Counted from the first letter of the stretch, positions 30,312-40,829 are shown. The stretch: DNA of 64,000 bases from Pantoea sp. At-9b (GCF_000175935.2 NC_014837.1:3410001-3474000), one strand, 5' to 3'. Numbers and translations: made by a program. Notes: generated from the letters alone by a model not told the origin.

Positions 30312-32558
30312 TTAACGACCACCGCGAATCAATCCGCCCAAGCCACGCCGTTCCATAAACGCCGAAACCTGATGACGGACTTCTGAAACGGTGTGTGCCG
30401 CCACGCCCAGCTCGCTGAGCTTCTGCGCTTCTTCTCTGTCGAGGTGTCGCAACAGATATTTGACGCGCGGAATGTTTTTTCCGTTCATGCTGAGGTGGTG
30501 ATAGCCCAGCCCCACCAACAGCGCAACACACATCGGATCGCCCGCCATTTCACCACACAGGCACAGCTCAAGCTTGGCCTTGTGGGCTTCCTGGGCAATC
30601 AATTGCAACGCGCGCAGCATCGCCGGATGCAATGGATCATAGAGGTTGGCGACACGGGTATTGTTACGATCCACCGCCAGCAGATACTGCGTAAGATCGT
30701 TGGTACCGACAGAGACAAAATCGATGCGATCCGCCAAATGCGGGATCAGAAACAGCATCGACGGCACTTCGACCATCACCCCAATACGCGGCTTGGGAAT
30801 GATGTAACCCAGCATCTCTTCCACTTCCCGGCCAGCACGGTCGATCAGGCGGCGCGCCTCTTCGATCTCGTCGATATGGCTGATCATCGGCAGCAGAATG
30901 CTGAGATTGCCGGAGGCAGCATTAGCGCGCAGCATGGCGCGAACCTGCACCAAAAAGATCTCTGGCTGGTCCAGCGTTAAACGAATACCGCGCCAGCCGA
31001 GGCTGGGGTTCTCTTCGCTGATTGGCATATACGGCAGCTGCTTATCCGCGCCAATATCCAGGGTGCGTAATGTCACCGGTTTGTTGTGGAACAGCTGCAA
31101 CATGCCCTGATATTGCGCCACCTGCTCCTCCTCAGACGGGAAGCCGTTTTGCAACATAAAGGGAATTTCGGTGCGGTACAGGCCAATACCGTCAACCCAG
31201 CTGTCGAGCGCCTGTTCATGCTCCGGGCTGAGACCCGCATTCAGCATCACCTGCACGCGTTCGCCGCTTTTCAGCTCGCCAGGCTGCTCCACCACATCTT
31301 CGGCCATTTTACTCAGCGCGTTCTCTTCGCTGATCAGCCTTTGATACTCCTGCACCAGCACCGGTTCAGGATCGATCAACAACTCACCGCGATAACCATC
31401 GACGATCAACAGGCGTTTGTTGAGCTGGGCAGGCAAAATATCCGCCCCCATCACCGTCGGGATGCCCATGGCACGCGTCAGGATGGCCGCATGGGAGTTC
31501 GCTGCGCCGTCACGCACCACCACGCCCGCCAGCCGCTCATGGGGCAGCTCCGCCAGGGTGGTTGCGGTCAATTCATCGGCCACCAACACAAAACGCTCTG
31601 GCCAGGCGTTGGTGCCGACCAGGGTGTCGTCGAGATGGAACAACAGGCGCTGTCCCAACACGCGCAGATCTCCGGCACGCTCGCGCAGATATTGATCCTG
31701 CAAGCTGGCAAATTGCGCGGCAAATTTCTCGATCACCGTTTTCACCGCCCACTCCGCCACCGATCCCCGTTCGATCTCGGCAAAAAGATCTTTTTTCAGG
31801 CGGGCGTCCGTGAGCAGGTGCGAATAGAGATCGAAGATCGCCGCGCTCTCTTTCTGCACGCTGGCGGTGAAACGTTTACTGAAACGGCGAAATTCATTGG
31901 CGGCTTCGCTCATGGCGACCGCCAGACGATCACGCTCGCGCTGAATATCCAGGGTACTGGCCGCAGAGACCTGATCGAGCAGCGGCTGGGTTTCATCAAC
32001 CCAACCGGGCGCAACAGCCACACCGGGCGCGGCAGCAATCGCTTTTACGCGTGACTGACGAAACTGACCAAACAACTGCCCCAGCTGCGATTGCGACAGC
32101 AAAGCGGCCATTTGCGTTGCCAGCGTGACCAGAAAGGATTCTTCGCTTTCATCAAACTGACGATGTTCGCGCTGCTGTACCACCAGCACACCCAGCAACT
32201 GGCGGCGGCTGATAATCGGCACACCAAGGAAGGAGCGATAGCGCTCCTCTTTAACAGAAGGGATGTATTTGAAGCTGGGATGGCTCTGCGCATCGGCGAG
32301 GTTAATCGGCTCGGCCAAACGGCCAACCAGCCCGACAATACCCTCGTCAAACGCCAGCGTGACGGTGCGGCCACGCGGTTTTTTCAGCCCGCGCGTCGCC
32401 ATCAGGTAGTAGCAACGACGATCGTGATCGGCGAGATAGACCGAGCAAACCTCGGTCTCCATCGCAAGGCAAATCTCGTTTACCAGAAGGTCGAGTGCTT
32501 CATTCAGACGCGGTGCACTCGCCACTTTTTCAACTATTTCGCGCAACTGAGTGAGCAT
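30312..32558 (-). CDS. ptsP: Phosphoenolpyruvate–protein phosphotransferase PtsP (EI-Ntr)
   Basis: PtsP starts the nitrogen-related PTS, passing phosphate from PEP to NPr and EIIA-Ntr. The 748-aa product equals E. coli. A GAF domain (residues about 15–160) precedes the PTS EI parts: the phospho-histidine domain with GAANSHAAI (about residue 355) and the PEP-binding barrel with IGLYRTEIPFML, GWRGIRLTLDQPEIF and LCGEMAGDP. It follows rppH after 12 bp, so the two are an operon. Confidence 0.98.
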   Translation of the reverse strand: MLTQLREIVEKVASAPRLNEALDLLVNEICLAMETEVCSVYLADHDRRCYYLMATRGLKKPRGRTVTLAFDEGIVGLVGRLAEPINLADAQSHPSFKYIPSVKEERYRSFLGVPIISRRQLLGVLVVQQREHRQFDESEESFLVTLATQMAALLSQSQLGQLFGQFRQSRVKAIAAAPGVAVAPGWVDETQPLLDQVSAASTLDIQRERDRLAVAMSEAANEFRRFSKRFTASVQKESAAIFDLYSHLLTDARLKKDLFAEIERGSVAEWAVKTVIEKFAAQFASLQDQYLRERAGDLRVLGQRLLFHLDDTLVGTNAWPERFVLVADELTATTLAELPHERLAGVVVRDGAANSHAAILTRAMGIPTVMGADILPAQLNKRLLIVDGYRGELLIDPEPVLVQEYQRLISEENALSKMAEDVVEQPGELKSGERVQVMLNAGLSPEHEQALDSWVDGIGLYRTEIPFMLQNGFPSEEEQVAQYQGMLQLFHNKPVTLRTLDIGADKQLPYMPISEENPSLGWRGIRLTLDQPEIFLVQVRAMLRANAASGNLSILLPMISHIDEIEEARRLIDRAGREVEEMLGYIIPKPRIGVMVEVPSMLFLIPHLADRIDFVSVGTNDLTQYLLAVDRNNTRVANLYDPLHPAMLRALQLIAQEAHKAKLELCLCGEMAGDPMCVALLVGLGYHHLSMNGKNIPRVKYLLRHLDREEAQKLSELGVAAHTVSEVRHQVSAFMERRGLGGLIRGGR

Positions 32559-32570
32559 AAAGGGCGTGGC

Positions 32571-33098
32571 CTATCCTCTTTTACGTCGATGGGCTGCGGC
32601 ATTACGCTGCCCCGCACTCTCCTGCATAGACATCACCACGCCAGCGAATTCCTTCATTACGCGGCGGTACACATCACGTTTGAAGGAGACAACCTGACGC
32701 ACCGGATACCAGAAGCTGACCCAGCGCCAACCGTCGAACTCTGGCGTGCTGCTGTGTTGCACATTGATATCCGCGTCACTACACATCAACTGCAGAAGAA
32801 ACCACTTTTGTTTCTGGCCGATACATACCGGCTTTGTGTCCCAACGCACCAAACGTTTTGGCAATTTGTAACGTAACCAGTTACGGGTTGAAGCAAGTAT
32901 TCGAACATCTTTGCGGTGCAAACCCACTTCTTCAAACAGTTCGCGATACATCGCCTGTTCTGCGGTTTCACCGGGATTGATGCCTCCCTGAGGAAATTGC
33001 CAGGAGTGCTGTCCAAAGCGCCTGGCCCATAACACTTGTCCCTGCCTGTTACAGATTACGATACCAACATTCGGGCGGTAGCCATCATCATCGATCAC
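32571..33098 (-). CDS. rppH: RNA pyrophosphohydrolase RppH
   Basis: RppH removes pyrophosphate from the 5' end of mRNA, opening it to RNase E decay. The 175-aa protein (E. coli 176) has a complete Nudix box, [22 protein letters not shown] (given here as start and end: GGINPGE…RELFEEVG), near residues 38–60. It starts [17 protein letters not shown]. It is upstream of ptsP and downstream of the DnaA-box-rich gap. Confidence 0.97.
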   Translation of the reverse strand: MIDDDGYRPNVGIVICNRQGQVLWARRFGQHSWQFPQGGINPGETAEQAMYRELFEEVGLHRKDVRILASTRNWLRYKLPKRLVRWDTKPVCIGQKQKWFLLQLMCSDADINVQHSSTPEFDGWRWVSFWYPVRQVVSFKRDVYRRVMKEFAGVVMSMQESAGQRNAAAHRRKRG

Positions 33099-33267
33099 TG
33101 GACTACCTCAAAGCTAAATTTGAATAGTCTGATTGTTTCACACTCCTTACAGGCGGTAAACCACTGGATATCAGGGGAGATGACGGAACAATGACAGGAT
33201 AACTCACAGAGTTTAGCCAAGTTATAAACAGCGATGGGCTTTTCCGGGCGATCTTATGCACCTTTTC

Positions 33268-33734
33268 TGTGGATAGCTTTGTGCAGAACACGGGAATTAA
33301 TTGAATAACCACTTAGGAAAAGTCTTATCTCGATAGGGCCAGACAATAATAAAACACAATAAATTCAGCAAACTAAAACATCAAACCTCAGTTTTATACG
33401 CAAAAACCCTCACTTTGCCAGACGCGTCTTTAGCGAACTGGTCAAAGATCGACCTTCGTCGTTTTTATCCACAGATAATGCCCTAAACCTGGTCAGAAAT
33501 GGGAAAAAAAGCCAACAAATCGCTAAAGTCAAGGCTGTAAATGGAAACAGGGGTGCAGGAAAGCGGGGGTTATCCCATCTTTCTGTGGATAACTGGGTTT
33601 AAGATCCTGTTTATTGTCGATAACAAACCGGGATAACCCGCCAGTATGGCGACACAGGCTGATTGGGGGCAAATAAAAAAGCACGCTGAATCATGCTATT
33701 ATCTGCGGGATAAGCGGTTGTGCAATGTGGACAA
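33268..33734. promoter_or_regulatory. Candidate DARS2 (DnaA-reactivating sequence) in the rppH–mutH gap
   Basis: E. coli DARS2, a site that promotes ADP-to-ATP exchange on DnaA, lies between mutH and rppH (ygdP). The same gap here is 684 bp without a gene and holds perfect DnaA boxes TTATCCACA at 33465–33473 (plus) and 33584–33592 (minus). Near-boxes occur at 33268–33276 (minus), 33615–33623 (minus, TTATCGACA) and 33726–33734 (minus, TTGTCCACA). The group at 33570–33623 looks like a compact core. IHF and Fis sites were not identified. The call rests on position and boxes. Confidence 0.65.
33694..33702 (+). promoter_or_regulatory. Predicted extended −10 promoter of mutH
   Basis: TGC followed by TATTAT is a good extended −10 about 80 bp upstream of the mutH start. 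No clear −35 is seen, which is acceptable for this class. A DnaA-like box (33726–33734) overlaps the expected early transcribed region. Confidence 0.45.
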
Positions 33735-33782
33735 CCTTTCCATTGCCACGCAGTATGTTTTTTAACCAATACGAGCAACATC

Positions 33783-34469
33783 ATGAGTTCCCCGACTTTT
33801 CCCCCGACAACACCGCAAAACGAAGCGGAATTGCTGCAACGCGCACAACAACTGGCGGGCCAGACTTTTGCCGCGCTGGCCGCTCAGCTCGGTCTGCCAA
33901 TGCCTGCCAATCTGAAACGGGATAAGGGCTGGGTGGGCATGCTGCTGGAACTGCATCTCGGTGCCAGCGCGGGCAGTAAAGCGGAGCAGGATTTCGCCCA
34001 TCTCGGCATTGAGTTGAAAACCATTCCGGTTGATGCCGAGGGGAAACCGCTGGAAACCACCTTCGTCTGTGTAGCCCCGCTCACCGGCAACAGCGGCGTC
34101 ACCTGGGAAACCAGCCACGTGCGCCATAAGCTGGCGCGGGTGCTGTGGATTCCGGTTGAGGGCGATCGCGCCTTGCCGCTGGCGGAGCGTCGTGTCGGCT
34201 CGCCGCTGCTGTGGCAGCCCAATGCCGAGGAAGAACAACAACTGCGCGAGGATTGGGAAGAACTGATGGATATGATCGTGCTCGGCCAGGTTGAACGCAT
34301 CACCGCCCGTCACGGTGCCTGGCTGCAAATCCGTCCGAAGGCGGCCAACAGCAAAGCGTTGACCGAAGCCATTGGTGAGCACGGCGAGCCAATCATGACA
34401 CTCCCGCGCGGCTTTTATCTCAAGAAAAGCTTCACCGGGCCACTGTTGGCGCGTCATTTTTTGCTGTAG
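33783..34469 (+). CDS. mutH: DNA mismatch repair endonuclease MutH
   Basis: MutH nicks the unmethylated strand at hemimethylated GATC sites after MutS–MutL activation. From ATG 33783 the product is 228 aa (E. coli 229), and the catalytic triad falls exactly at D70, E77 and K79 in [13 protein letters not shown]. The conserved [20 protein letters not shown] block follows. A longer in-frame reading from 33720 is rejected on family length. The TAG stop lies inside a REP-like repeat, giving a slightly altered C terminus. Confidence 0.97.
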   Translation: MSSPTFPPTTPQNEAELLQRAQQLAGQTFAALAAQLGLPMPANLKRDKGWVGMLLELHLGASAGSKAEQDFAHLGIELKTIPVDAEGKPLETTFVCVAPLTGNSGVTWETSHVRHKLARVLWIPVEGDRALPLAERRVGSPLLWQPNAEEEQQLREDWEELMDMIVLGQVERITARHGAWLQIRPKAANSKALTEAIGEHGEPIMTLPRGFYLKKSFTGPLLARHFLL

Positions 34470-34527
34470 CGGCGCGATTTATCGCGCGGGTTGTGCCGAA
34501 GAACAGCGCGATAAATTGCGCCGCTAC
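34466..34527. repeat. Paired REP-like elements after mutH
   Basis: Two copies of the GTAGCGGCGCGATTTATCGCGC-type palindrome (shown here in full family form as GTAGCGGCGCGAT) face each other, 34466–34490 and about 34505–34527. The first supplies the mutH stop codon. They lie in the 120-bp mutH–ygdQ gap. Confidence 0.9.
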
Positions 34528-34589
34528 GGGCACATTAACGATATCGTGTATAATCGCCGTTTAATATTCGTTTAGGATTGAATCTACAC

Positions 34590-35300
34590 ATGTTTGACTG
34601 GATTGCAGATCCCAATGCGTGGCTGGCGCTGGGAACGTTAACCATACTGGAAGTGGTTCTGGGCATTGATAACATTATCTTCCTGTCGCTGGTGGTCGCT
34701 AAACTCCCCAAACATCAACAAAATCGCGCTCGCCGTCTGGGTCTGATGGGGGCCATGTTAATGCGCCTTGGCTTACTGGCCTCCATTGCCTGGGTCGCCC
34801 GTCTGACCAATCCGTTGTTCACCCTGATGGATCACGCCTTCTCGGCGCGTGATTTGATCCTGCTGTTCGGCGGCCTGTTTTTGCTGTGGAAATCAAGCAT
34901 GGAAATCCATGAAACGATTGAAGGCGGCGAAGAGGAACATAAAACCAACGTACATTCGTTCTTCGGTGCCATTGTGCAGATTATGTTGCTGGACATTATT
35001 TTCAGCCTCGATTCGGTGATCACCGCCGTTGGCCTGTCGGATCATTTGATCATTATGATGATGGCGGTGGTGATTGCGGTGCTGATGATGATGTTTGCCG
35101 CACGTACCATTGGCGAATTTGTTGACCGCCATCCTTCAGTAAAAATGCTGGCGCTGGCGTTTCTGATTCTGGTGGGCTTTACCCTGATTCTGGAGAGTTT
35201 TGGCATCCATGTACCAAAAGGTTACATTTATTTTGCCATGTTCTTCTCCATGGCGGTGGAGTGCCTCAACCTGATGCGCGGCAAGAAAGGCGCGGCCTGA
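34590..35300 (+). CDS. ygdQ: TerC-family inner-membrane protein YgdQ
   Basis: A 236-aa TerC-like integral membrane protein (E. coli YgdQ 237), starting [20 protein letters not shown]. It has about seven hydrophobic helices and the acidic in-membrane motifs [12 protein letters not shown] and [14 protein letters not shown] that mark TerC proteins, a family linked to metal-ion handling. The exact substrate is not known. An in-frame TTG at 34578 is less likely because AGGA sits right against it. Confidence 0.94.
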   Translation: MFDWIADPNAWLALGTLTILEVVLGIDNIIFLSLVVAKLPKHQQNRARRLGLMGAMLMRLGLLASIAWVARLTNPLFTLMDHAFSARDLILLFGGLFLLWKSSMEIHETIEGGEEEHKTNVHSFFGAIVQIMLLDIIFSLDSVITAVGLSDHLIIMMMAVVIAVLMMMFAARTIGEFVDRHPSVKMLALAFLILVGFTLILESFGIHVPKGYIYFAMFFSMAVECLNLMRGKKGAA

Positions 35301-35309
35301 CAAAGTCAA

Positions 35310-35328
35310 GGGCGAGTGATGCTCGCCC
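35310..35328 (+). terminator. Possible terminator hairpin after ygdQ
   Basis: GGGCGAG, five bases, CTCGCCC form a 7-bp stem 10 bp after the ygdQ stop. The T run that follows is weak (ACTGATTTT), so termination may be partial. Confidence 0.5.
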
Positions 35329-35419
35329 ACTGATTTTAAGAATCATGCGATTACCTCCAACGCCTAAAACATTTATTACTACACTTTTGCTGTTGATGCT
35401 GTGTAAGGGAGAGTGGCGA

Positions 35420-35638
35420 ATGAAAGGGTTGGTAAGTGTAATGGGGTTAGTGCTGGCGGCGTTGGTTTTAAGCGGTTGCAGCAGTGATTACGTGATGGCG
35501 ACCAAAGATGGCCGCATGATTATGACGGAAGGCAAACCGGCCATTGATAAAGATACCGGCCTGGTGCAGTACACCGACGAAAAAGGCCATGAGATGCAAA
35601 TCAATGGTGACGAGGTCTCCACCATCATTGAGCGTTAA
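35420..35638 (+). CDS. ygdR: YgdI/YgdR family small lipoprotein
   Basis: A 72-aa putative lipoprotein from ATG 35420 (AAGGGAG upstream), the E. coli YgdR length. The signal [20 protein letters not shown] ends with the lipid-bearing cysteine at residue 20. The mature part has [20 protein letters not shown] and [19 protein letters not shown]. It is a paralogue of YgdI at 7387–7611. The longer reading from 35261 overlaps ygdQ and is rejected. Confidence 0.95.
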   Translation: MKGLVSVMGLVLAALVLSGCSSDYVMATKDGRMIMTEGKPAIDKDTGLVQYTDEKGHEMQINGDEVSTIIER

Positions 35639-35781
35639 GTGCCAAATTTGATCGCCTGCGGTATTTTTCCAGCTGTGCAGGCGATTTCCCGAACTTTCCC
35701 CTCTTCCTTCCGCGCCGTTTCACGCGCTATAGTCCCACAGGACACAACATTCCATTCCATAATGAAAAAAGGAAGCCGGCA

Positions 35782-36822
35782 ATGCACTATCACCGTATCC
35801 CCCATAGCACGCTGGAAGTGAGTCAGCTGGGGTTGGGAACCATGACGTTTGGTGAGCAGAACAGCGAAGCCGATGCTCATGCGCAACTGGATTATGCGGT
35901 CAGCCAGGGCATCAACCTGATTGATACTGCTGAAATGTATCCGGTGCCGCCGCGCCCGGAAACTCAGGGATTAACTGAACAATATATTGGCAGCTGGCTG
36001 AAAAAGCGCGGCAGCCGTGACAAGATCATCCTCGCCAGTAAAGTGGCAGGCCCGGTACGTGGCGCTGATGCCTCGATTCGTCCCAACCAGGCACTGGATC
36101 GTAAAAATATCCGTGAAGCGCTGGAAGCCAGCCTGAAGCGACTGAATACCGACTATCTCGATCTCTACCAGCTGCACTGGCCGCAGCGCCAGACCAATTT
36201 CTTTGGCAAGCTGGGTTATCAATATACGGAATCGACCGTACCGGTCACCTTGCTGGAAACGCTGGAAGCCCTGACCGAGCAGGTTCGTGCGGGCAAGATT
36301 CGCTATATCGGCGTCTCGAACGAAACCGCATGGGGTGTGATGCGTTATCTGCAACTGGCGGAAAAACATGAGCTGCCGCGCATCGTCACCATTCAGAACC
36401 CTTACAGCCTGCTGAACCGCAGCTTCGAAGTGGGTCTGGCGGAAATCAGCCAGCATGAAGGCGTGGAGCTGCTGGCCTACTCCAGCCTGGCGTTTGGCAC
36501 GTTAAGTGGCAAGTATCTGAACGGTGCCCAACCTGCTGGCGCGCGTAATACCCTGTTCAGCCGTTTTACCCGCTACAGCGGTGAGCAATCGCAGCAGGCG
36601 GTAGCGGCGTATGTCGCGCTGGCGAAGCAGCACAATCTCGATCCGTCGCAGATGGCGCTGGCGTATGTGCGTCAGCAACCGTTTGTGGCCAGCACCCTGC
36701 TGGGTGCGACCACGCTGGAACAGCTGAAGACGGATGTTGAGAGTTTTAATCTGACACTGAATGCAGACGTGCTGGAAGGTATCGAGGCGATTCACCGCCA
36801 GTTTACTTACCCGGCGCCTTGA
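35782..36822 (+). CDS. tas: Aldo-keto reductase Tas
   Basis: An NADP-dependent aldo-keto reductase of 346 aa, the E. coli Tas length. It was named for complementing a tyrosine auxotroph, but its natural substrate is unclear. Landmarks are GLGTMTFGEQNSEADAH, the catalytic LIDTAEMYPVPPR (Asp and Tyr), LASKVAGP (Lys) and LYQLHWPQR (His), plus the C-terminal NADP-binding STLLGATTLEQLK. It starts MHYHRIPHSTLEVS. It is convergent with lplT across paired REP-like repeats. Confidence 0.96.
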   Translation: MHYHRIPHSTLEVSQLGLGTMTFGEQNSEADAHAQLDYAVSQGINLIDTAEMYPVPPRPETQGLTEQYIGSWLKKRGSRDKIILASKVAGPVRGADASIRPNQALDRKNIREALEASLKRLNTDYLDLYQLHWPQRQTNFFGKLGYQYTESTVPVTLLETLEALTEQVRAGKIRYIGVSNETAWGVMRYLQLAEKHELPRIVTIQNPYSLLNRSFEVGLAEISQHEGVELLAYSSLAFGTLSGKYLNGAQPAGARNTLFSRFTRYSGEQSQQAVAAYVALAKQHNLDPSQMALAYVRQQPFVASTLLGATTLEQLKTDVESFNLTLNADVLEGIEAIHRQFTYPAP

Positions 36823-36836
36823 GACGCAAACTCAAC

Positions 36837-36903
36837 ATCGCGCAATAAATTGCGCCGCTACAAAGAAAACCATCATCCGTAGCGGCGCGATTTATCGCGC
36901 GGC
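36837..36903. repeat. Paired REP-like elements between tas and lplT
   Basis: Two palindromes of the family (36837–36861 and 36879–36903) lie in the 80-bp gap between convergent tas and lplT. The second reaches the lplT stop codon. The head-to-head layout matches that after mutH. Confidence 0.9.
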
Positions 36904-38093
36904 TAGCGCCGCCCTTTCCACCACAGTACGGCAATAGCCAGCGCAAATATCGCCCCGAAACCGACGCCGGTTGCCACCGCCGGTGCGCCCAGCTTAATCG
37001 CCAGGGTATACAACCCCAGCATCAACAACATGGCGGTGTTTTCACCGAGGTTCTGCACGGCAATGGCATTGCCCGCTCCCACAGTGGCTTTGCCGCGTTC
37101 CTGTAGCAACGCATTGAGCGGTACCACAAAGAAGCCCCCCAGCGCCCCAATCAGCATCAGAATCAGGTAGGCATGCAGCAAGCTGTGTTGCAGGGAAAAC
37201 ACCACCACCATTACGCCAATCAATACCCCGGCAGGCATGCAGCGGCGCACCGTTTGCAGCGTCACCAGCTTCGCGGCCGCAGCAGCACCGATCACAATAC
37301 CGATCGCTACCATTGCATTCAGCGTGGTCGGGGTTTTGTTATCGCTGATACCCAGCGCCACCGGCACCCACAGCACCAGCAGAAAACGCAGCGTCACTCC
37401 TGCGCCCCAAAACAGGCTGGTCCCCATCAATGAGAAACGGGTTTCACCGTTGCGCCATAGCAACAGGGTTGCCTGGGTAAAACTGCGCAACATCATGCCA
37501 AAGTGCCAGCTCTGACCAGGACGCGCCGCCAGCAGGCGTGGGATAAACAGGTTTGCGACAACAGCCAGACCGTAAGTAAGTGCACACACCGCCAAGGCTG
37601 CCAGCAAGTGCCAGTCAGCCAGAATGCCGCCCGCCACGGAACCTAACAGGATCGCCGCGATGGTCGATCCTTCCATCAGCCCGTTCGCCTTAACTAACTT
37701 ATCCCCCCGGGTGATTTCGCCGAGGATGCCATATTTAGCCGGGGAGTAAGCCGCCGCACCGACCCCCACCAGGGTGTAACCCAGGAATGGGTTGTAACCA
37801 AAACAGATAATCAACGCCCCCAGCAGCTTCAGGCTGTTGGCGAACATCATCACGCGACCTTTGGCAAAACTGTCTGCCATCTGTCCGACAAAAGGGGCGA
37901 GCAGAATGTAAGTGGCTACAAACAGCATTTGCAGAATTGGCTGGCTCCAGTCGGGATAGAACTGGTTTTTCAGCACGGCCAGCGTGGCGAACAGCAAGGC
38001 ATTGTCGCCAAATGCCGAGAGAAACTGCGCCACAATCACCGCCATCATGCCACGCGACAACAGCGGCGCATCCGGGTTTACTGCCTGGCTCAT
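36903..38093 (-). CDS. lplT: Lysophospholipid transporter LplT
   Basis: LplT flips lysophospholipids across the inner membrane to Aas for re-acylation. The 396-aa MFS-type protein (E. coli 397) has about 12 membrane helices and begins [20 protein letters not shown]. Signature stretches are [13 protein letters not shown] and [13 protein letters not shown]. Its start overlaps the aas stop by 4 bp, so the flippase and acyltransferase are made together. Confidence 0.97.
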   Translation of the reverse strand: MSQAVNPDAPLLSRGMMAVIVAQFLSAFGDNALLFATLAVLKNQFYPDWSQPILQMLFVATYILLAPFVGQMADSFAKGRVMMFANSLKLLGALIICFGYNPFLGYTLVGVGAAAYSPAKYGILGEITRGDKLVKANGLMEGSTIAAILLGSVAGGILADWHLLAALAVCALTYGLAVVANLFIPRLLAARPGQSWHFGMMLRSFTQATLLLWRNGETRFSLMGTSLFWGAGVTLRFLLVLWVPVALGISDNKTPTTLNAMVAIGIVIGAAAAAKLVTLQTVRRCMPAGVLIGVMVVVFSLQHSLLHAYLILMLIGALGGFFVVPLNALLQERGKATVGAGNAIAVQNLGENTAMLLMLGLYTLAIKLGAPAVATGVGFGAIFALAIAVLWWKGRR

Positions 38094-40240
38094 GCCTGTT
38101 CCTCTTCGGCCAGTTTTTTCAGGCTGACATAGTCAGGTTTACCGCTGCCAAGTATCGGCAATGGTTTCAGTACGCGGATATCGCGCGGCAACGCCAGTTC
38201 CGGCGCACCCAATTCACGTGCCGCCATCCTGAGCATCTCACGGTCCAGATCGCTGTCGGTCGTGAACAGCACCAACGCTTCACCACGGTTGCCATCAGGT
38301 CGTAATGACGCGGCATGTTGTTTTTCCGGTGAAGCTTTCAGCGCAATCTGTTCGACGATTTCCAGCGAGACCATCTCCCCGGCAATTTTCGCGAAGCGTT
38401 TGGCACGCCCCTGAATCTGGCAGAAACCGCCCTCATCAAAGCTGACAATATCGCCGGTGTCATACCAGCCTGCTTCCATTTCGCCTTCACCGTTATCAGC
38501 CACCGGCAGCTCCAGCACACCGGGATTTTCCACGCGCAGATAGCCGTTCATCACGTTCGGCCCACGCAATTGCAGGCGGCCGCCCTGCTCAATGCCTGGC
38601 ACCGAAATCAGGCGCGAGTCCATCCCCGGCAGGATACGGCCAACGGTATGTGATTTCGCCGCCATCGGCACGTTAATCGCCACCACCGGTGCACATTCGG
38701 TCACACCGTAACCTTCGAGAATACGGATGCCGTATTTCTCCATGTAGATCTGACGCGTCCCTTCCTGCAATTTTTCCGCACCTGCCACCACGTAACGCAG
38801 GCGGGCAAAATCATACGGACTGGCAAAGCGAGCATAGTTGCCGAGGAAGGTGGAGGTGCCAAACAGCACGGTGCAGTTGCGGTCATAGACCAATTCTGGC
38901 ACCACGCGATAATGCAGCGGGCTGGGGTAGAGGAATACCTGGGCACCGGTCAACAGCGGGGTGAATAATCCTACGGTCAAACCAAAGGCATGAAACAGCG
39001 GCAACGCTGACATAAAGCGGTCACGCGGGGTGAAATCGGCGACGGTACGAATCTGTTCAACATTCGCCAGCAAGCTTTTATGCGAGTGCACCACGCCTTT
39101 GGGGTTGCCTTCCGAGCCGGAGGTAAACAGCACCATTGCGGCATCTTCTGGCTTCTGCGCCACCAGCGCACGGCGCGGCATCAGCAGATGGCTGAGAATC
39201 CACAATTTATCTTTAGTGGTGACGGTCGAACGCAGATCTTCAAGGAAGATCCACTGCACATCCGTCAAACCTTCAGGCAGATGCCACAGATTGCCTTTAT
39301 CAAGGAACTGGCGCGAGGTGAACACCGTTTTTACCTGTGAGGCGGTCAACGCTGCGCGCATCCCGTTAACCCCGGCGGTGTAGTTGAGCATGGCCGGGAT
39401 GCGCCCACGCAATGACGCCCCCAGAATGGCTGCCGCCGTCACCGTGGCATTCGGCAGCAGCAGACCGACATATTCGCCCTGGTGGCTGTAACGTTCGAGG
39501 ATACGTCCCACGCCGAGTGCTTTTTTCAGCAGTCCGGTGTAGCTGTCGGTTTTAAAGTTGATGTCCTCGATGCACGGCTTAAACAGGCCATAGCGGGTAC
39601 GAGCATGGAGGAATGCCTCAAACAGCGTTTCCCGTGGCCGCACGGCCATACGCGCTTCCATCATCACATGATGTAAGTGCTCGCCAGCCAGAATACGCCG
39701 GTCACGCGCGCGTTTGGCTTCCGGCATCGGGATCACGGTAGCGGGTAATACGCTCAGGGTGATACGCGGAAACAGGCGGCGTTTGAACACGCCCGCCAGG
39801 CGGCCAAACGGGGTATATTCCGCGCCTTCGATACGCATCGGCACCACGGTGGCCCCCGATTTCGCGGCCACAAACCCGGCACCGCTGTAGATTTTCATCA
39901 GCGATCCGGTGACGGTGATCCGCCCTTCAGGAAAAATCACTACCGGGCGGCCTTCGTTGATCAGGCGCACCAGATGTTTAATCGACATCGGTTTGGTTGG
40001 GTCAAGCGGTACGAAGTCGATGAGCGGCTTCAGAATACGCATAAACCATTGATCGCTGATCGATGAATAAACGGCGAACACCGGTTTGATCGGCAGAAAC
40101 AGTGCCACCAGCACGCCATCAAGAAATGACATGTGGTTCGGGGTGATCAACACCTTGGGTTTGTTCAGTACCGTCAGATCACCGCGCAGCTCGACGCGCC
40201 ATAACAGGCGGCAGAGGAAACGCAGACAGGTGAATAACAT
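38090..40240 (-). CDS. aas: 2-acylglycerophosphoethanolamine acyltransferase / acyl-ACP synthetase Aas
   Basis: Aas re-acylates lysophosphatidylethanolamine at the inner membrane. The 716-aa product (E. coli 719) is a fusion. The N-terminal PlsC-like acyltransferase (residues about 1–190) has NHMSFLDG (the HX4D motif) and [10 protein letters not shown]. The C-terminal AMP-forming synthetase has the AMP-binding [19 protein letters not shown] and the [20 protein letters not shown] core. It forms the aas–lplT operon. In E. coli, omrB, omrA and galR come next. Confidence 0.97.
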   Translation of the reverse strand: MLFTCLRFLCRLLWRVELRGDLTVLNKPKVLITPNHMSFLDGVLVALFLPIKPVFAVYSSISDQWFMRILKPLIDFVPLDPTKPMSIKHLVRLINEGRPVVIFPEGRITVTGSLMKIYSGAGFVAAKSGATVVPMRIEGAEYTPFGRLAGVFKRRLFPRITLSVLPATVIPMPEAKRARDRRILAGEHLHHVMMEARMAVRPRETLFEAFLHARTRYGLFKPCIEDINFKTDSYTGLLKKALGVGRILERYSHQGEYVGLLLPNATVTAAAILGASLRGRIPAMLNYTAGVNGMRAALTASQVKTVFTSRQFLDKGNLWHLPEGLTDVQWIFLEDLRSTVTTKDKLWILSHLLMPRRALVAQKPEDAAMVLFTSGSEGNPKGVVHSHKSLLANVEQIRTVADFTPRDRFMSALPLFHAFGLTVGLFTPLLTGAQVFLYPSPLHYRVVPELVYDRNCTVLFGTSTFLGNYARFASPYDFARLRYVVAGAEKLQEGTRQIYMEKYGIRILEGYGVTECAPVVAINVPMAAKSHTVGRILPGMDSRLISVPGIEQGGRLQLRGPNVMNGYLRVENPGVLELPVADNGEGEMEAGWYDTGDIVSFDEGGFCQIQGRAKRFAKIAGEMVSLEIVEQIALKASPEKQHAASLRPDGNRGEALVLFTTDSDLDREMLRMAARELGAPELALPRDIRVLKPLPILGSGKPDYVSLKKLAEEEQA

Positions 40241-40303
40241 GCCAGCTCCTTAGCAGTCGTTAAAAATGGCCCCTACGATGCAGGATTCAGGGATTTTCGA
40301 CAA

Positions 40304-40344
40304 GTGGCGGTGCGATTTATCGCGCGGGGCTGCACGATAAATCG
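40304..40344. repeat. Degenerate REP-like pair upstream of aas
   Basis: GTGGCGGTGCGATTTATCGCGC is followed at once by a partial inverted copy (GCACGATAAATCG). It is a diverged member of the window's REP family. Confidence 0.7.
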
Positions 40345-40356
40345 TTTTGTCTGCCA

Positions 40357-40427
40357 GCAGCGGTTTAGTCCTGAGAAGGTTCCGCCCGCTGATGGCAGCG
40401 GTTTAACACCGAGAAGGTTCCGCCCGC
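40357..40427. repeat. 33-bp direct repeat, two copies
   Basis: Two 33-bp copies (40357–40389 and 40395–40427) begin GCAGCGGTTTA and end GAGAAGGTTCCGCCCGC. They differ at about four positions and are separated by 5 bp. They lie between the aas start and a strong hairpin and encode nothing obvious. Confidence 0.85.
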
Positions 40428-40468
40428 CAGGCATTGGGGAGTTTCAGTTGTAACGTGCAGGCGGACGG

Positions 40469-40496
40469 GTTAAGGCCCGAAGGCGCGGGCCTTAAC
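40469..40496. repeat. Perfect 11-bp stem hairpin
   Basis: GTTAAGGCCCG, six bases, CGGGCCTTAAC form a perfect inverted repeat at the left edge of the repeat-rich aas–efflux gap. No T run follows on either strand, so it is not a canonical terminator. Confidence 0.8.
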
Positions 40497-40607
40497 AATC
40501 CGCGCCCTGCGGCGTCCTCGCGCAGCGCATAGCGCTGTCCCCTCGCTTATCACTCAGGCCATACGGACCGCGCGGATTCGCCATCCATGGCTCATTCCGC
40601 TCTCTCG

Positions 40608-40829
40608 CCGCATCCATGCGGCTCGCCCTGGCCTTCCCTCTGCGCTCGGCGCTGCGGATGCCGCCCACCCCACCGCCTGAAAGACCGCAGAAAAAACAAA
40701 AAATAAAAAATAAAAAACGGAAAGCAAAAAGAAAGGCACTGAAAAGCACAGGTTTTGCAGCGGGGGGTGGGGCGCCATCCGGACTCGCTGAGCGAATGAA
40801 GGCTGCCAGGATGAGCCGCATGGATGCGG
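40608..40829. repeat. Large imperfect inverted repeat around an A-rich core
   Basis: Two GC-rich arms of roughly 85–90 bp (about 40608–40695 and 40745–40829) are imperfect reverse complements. Each ends in CCGCATCCATGCGG or its complement and includes CCCACCCC/GGGGTGGGG and GGATG/CATCC blocks. They flank an A-rich tract (40689–40740) made mostly of A with single C, T or G. No plausible protein is encoded: the open frames are GC-skew artefacts. It may be a dispersed non-coding element or the DNA of a structured RNA. Confidence 0.65.

Noticed and set aside
33720..33782. N-terminal extension of MutH
   Set aside because: Using 33783 puts the catalytic residues at the same numbers as in E. coli; the extension has no family match.
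40469..40496. Rho-independent terminator of an unseen transcript
   Set aside because: The stem is strong but there is no T run on either strand.
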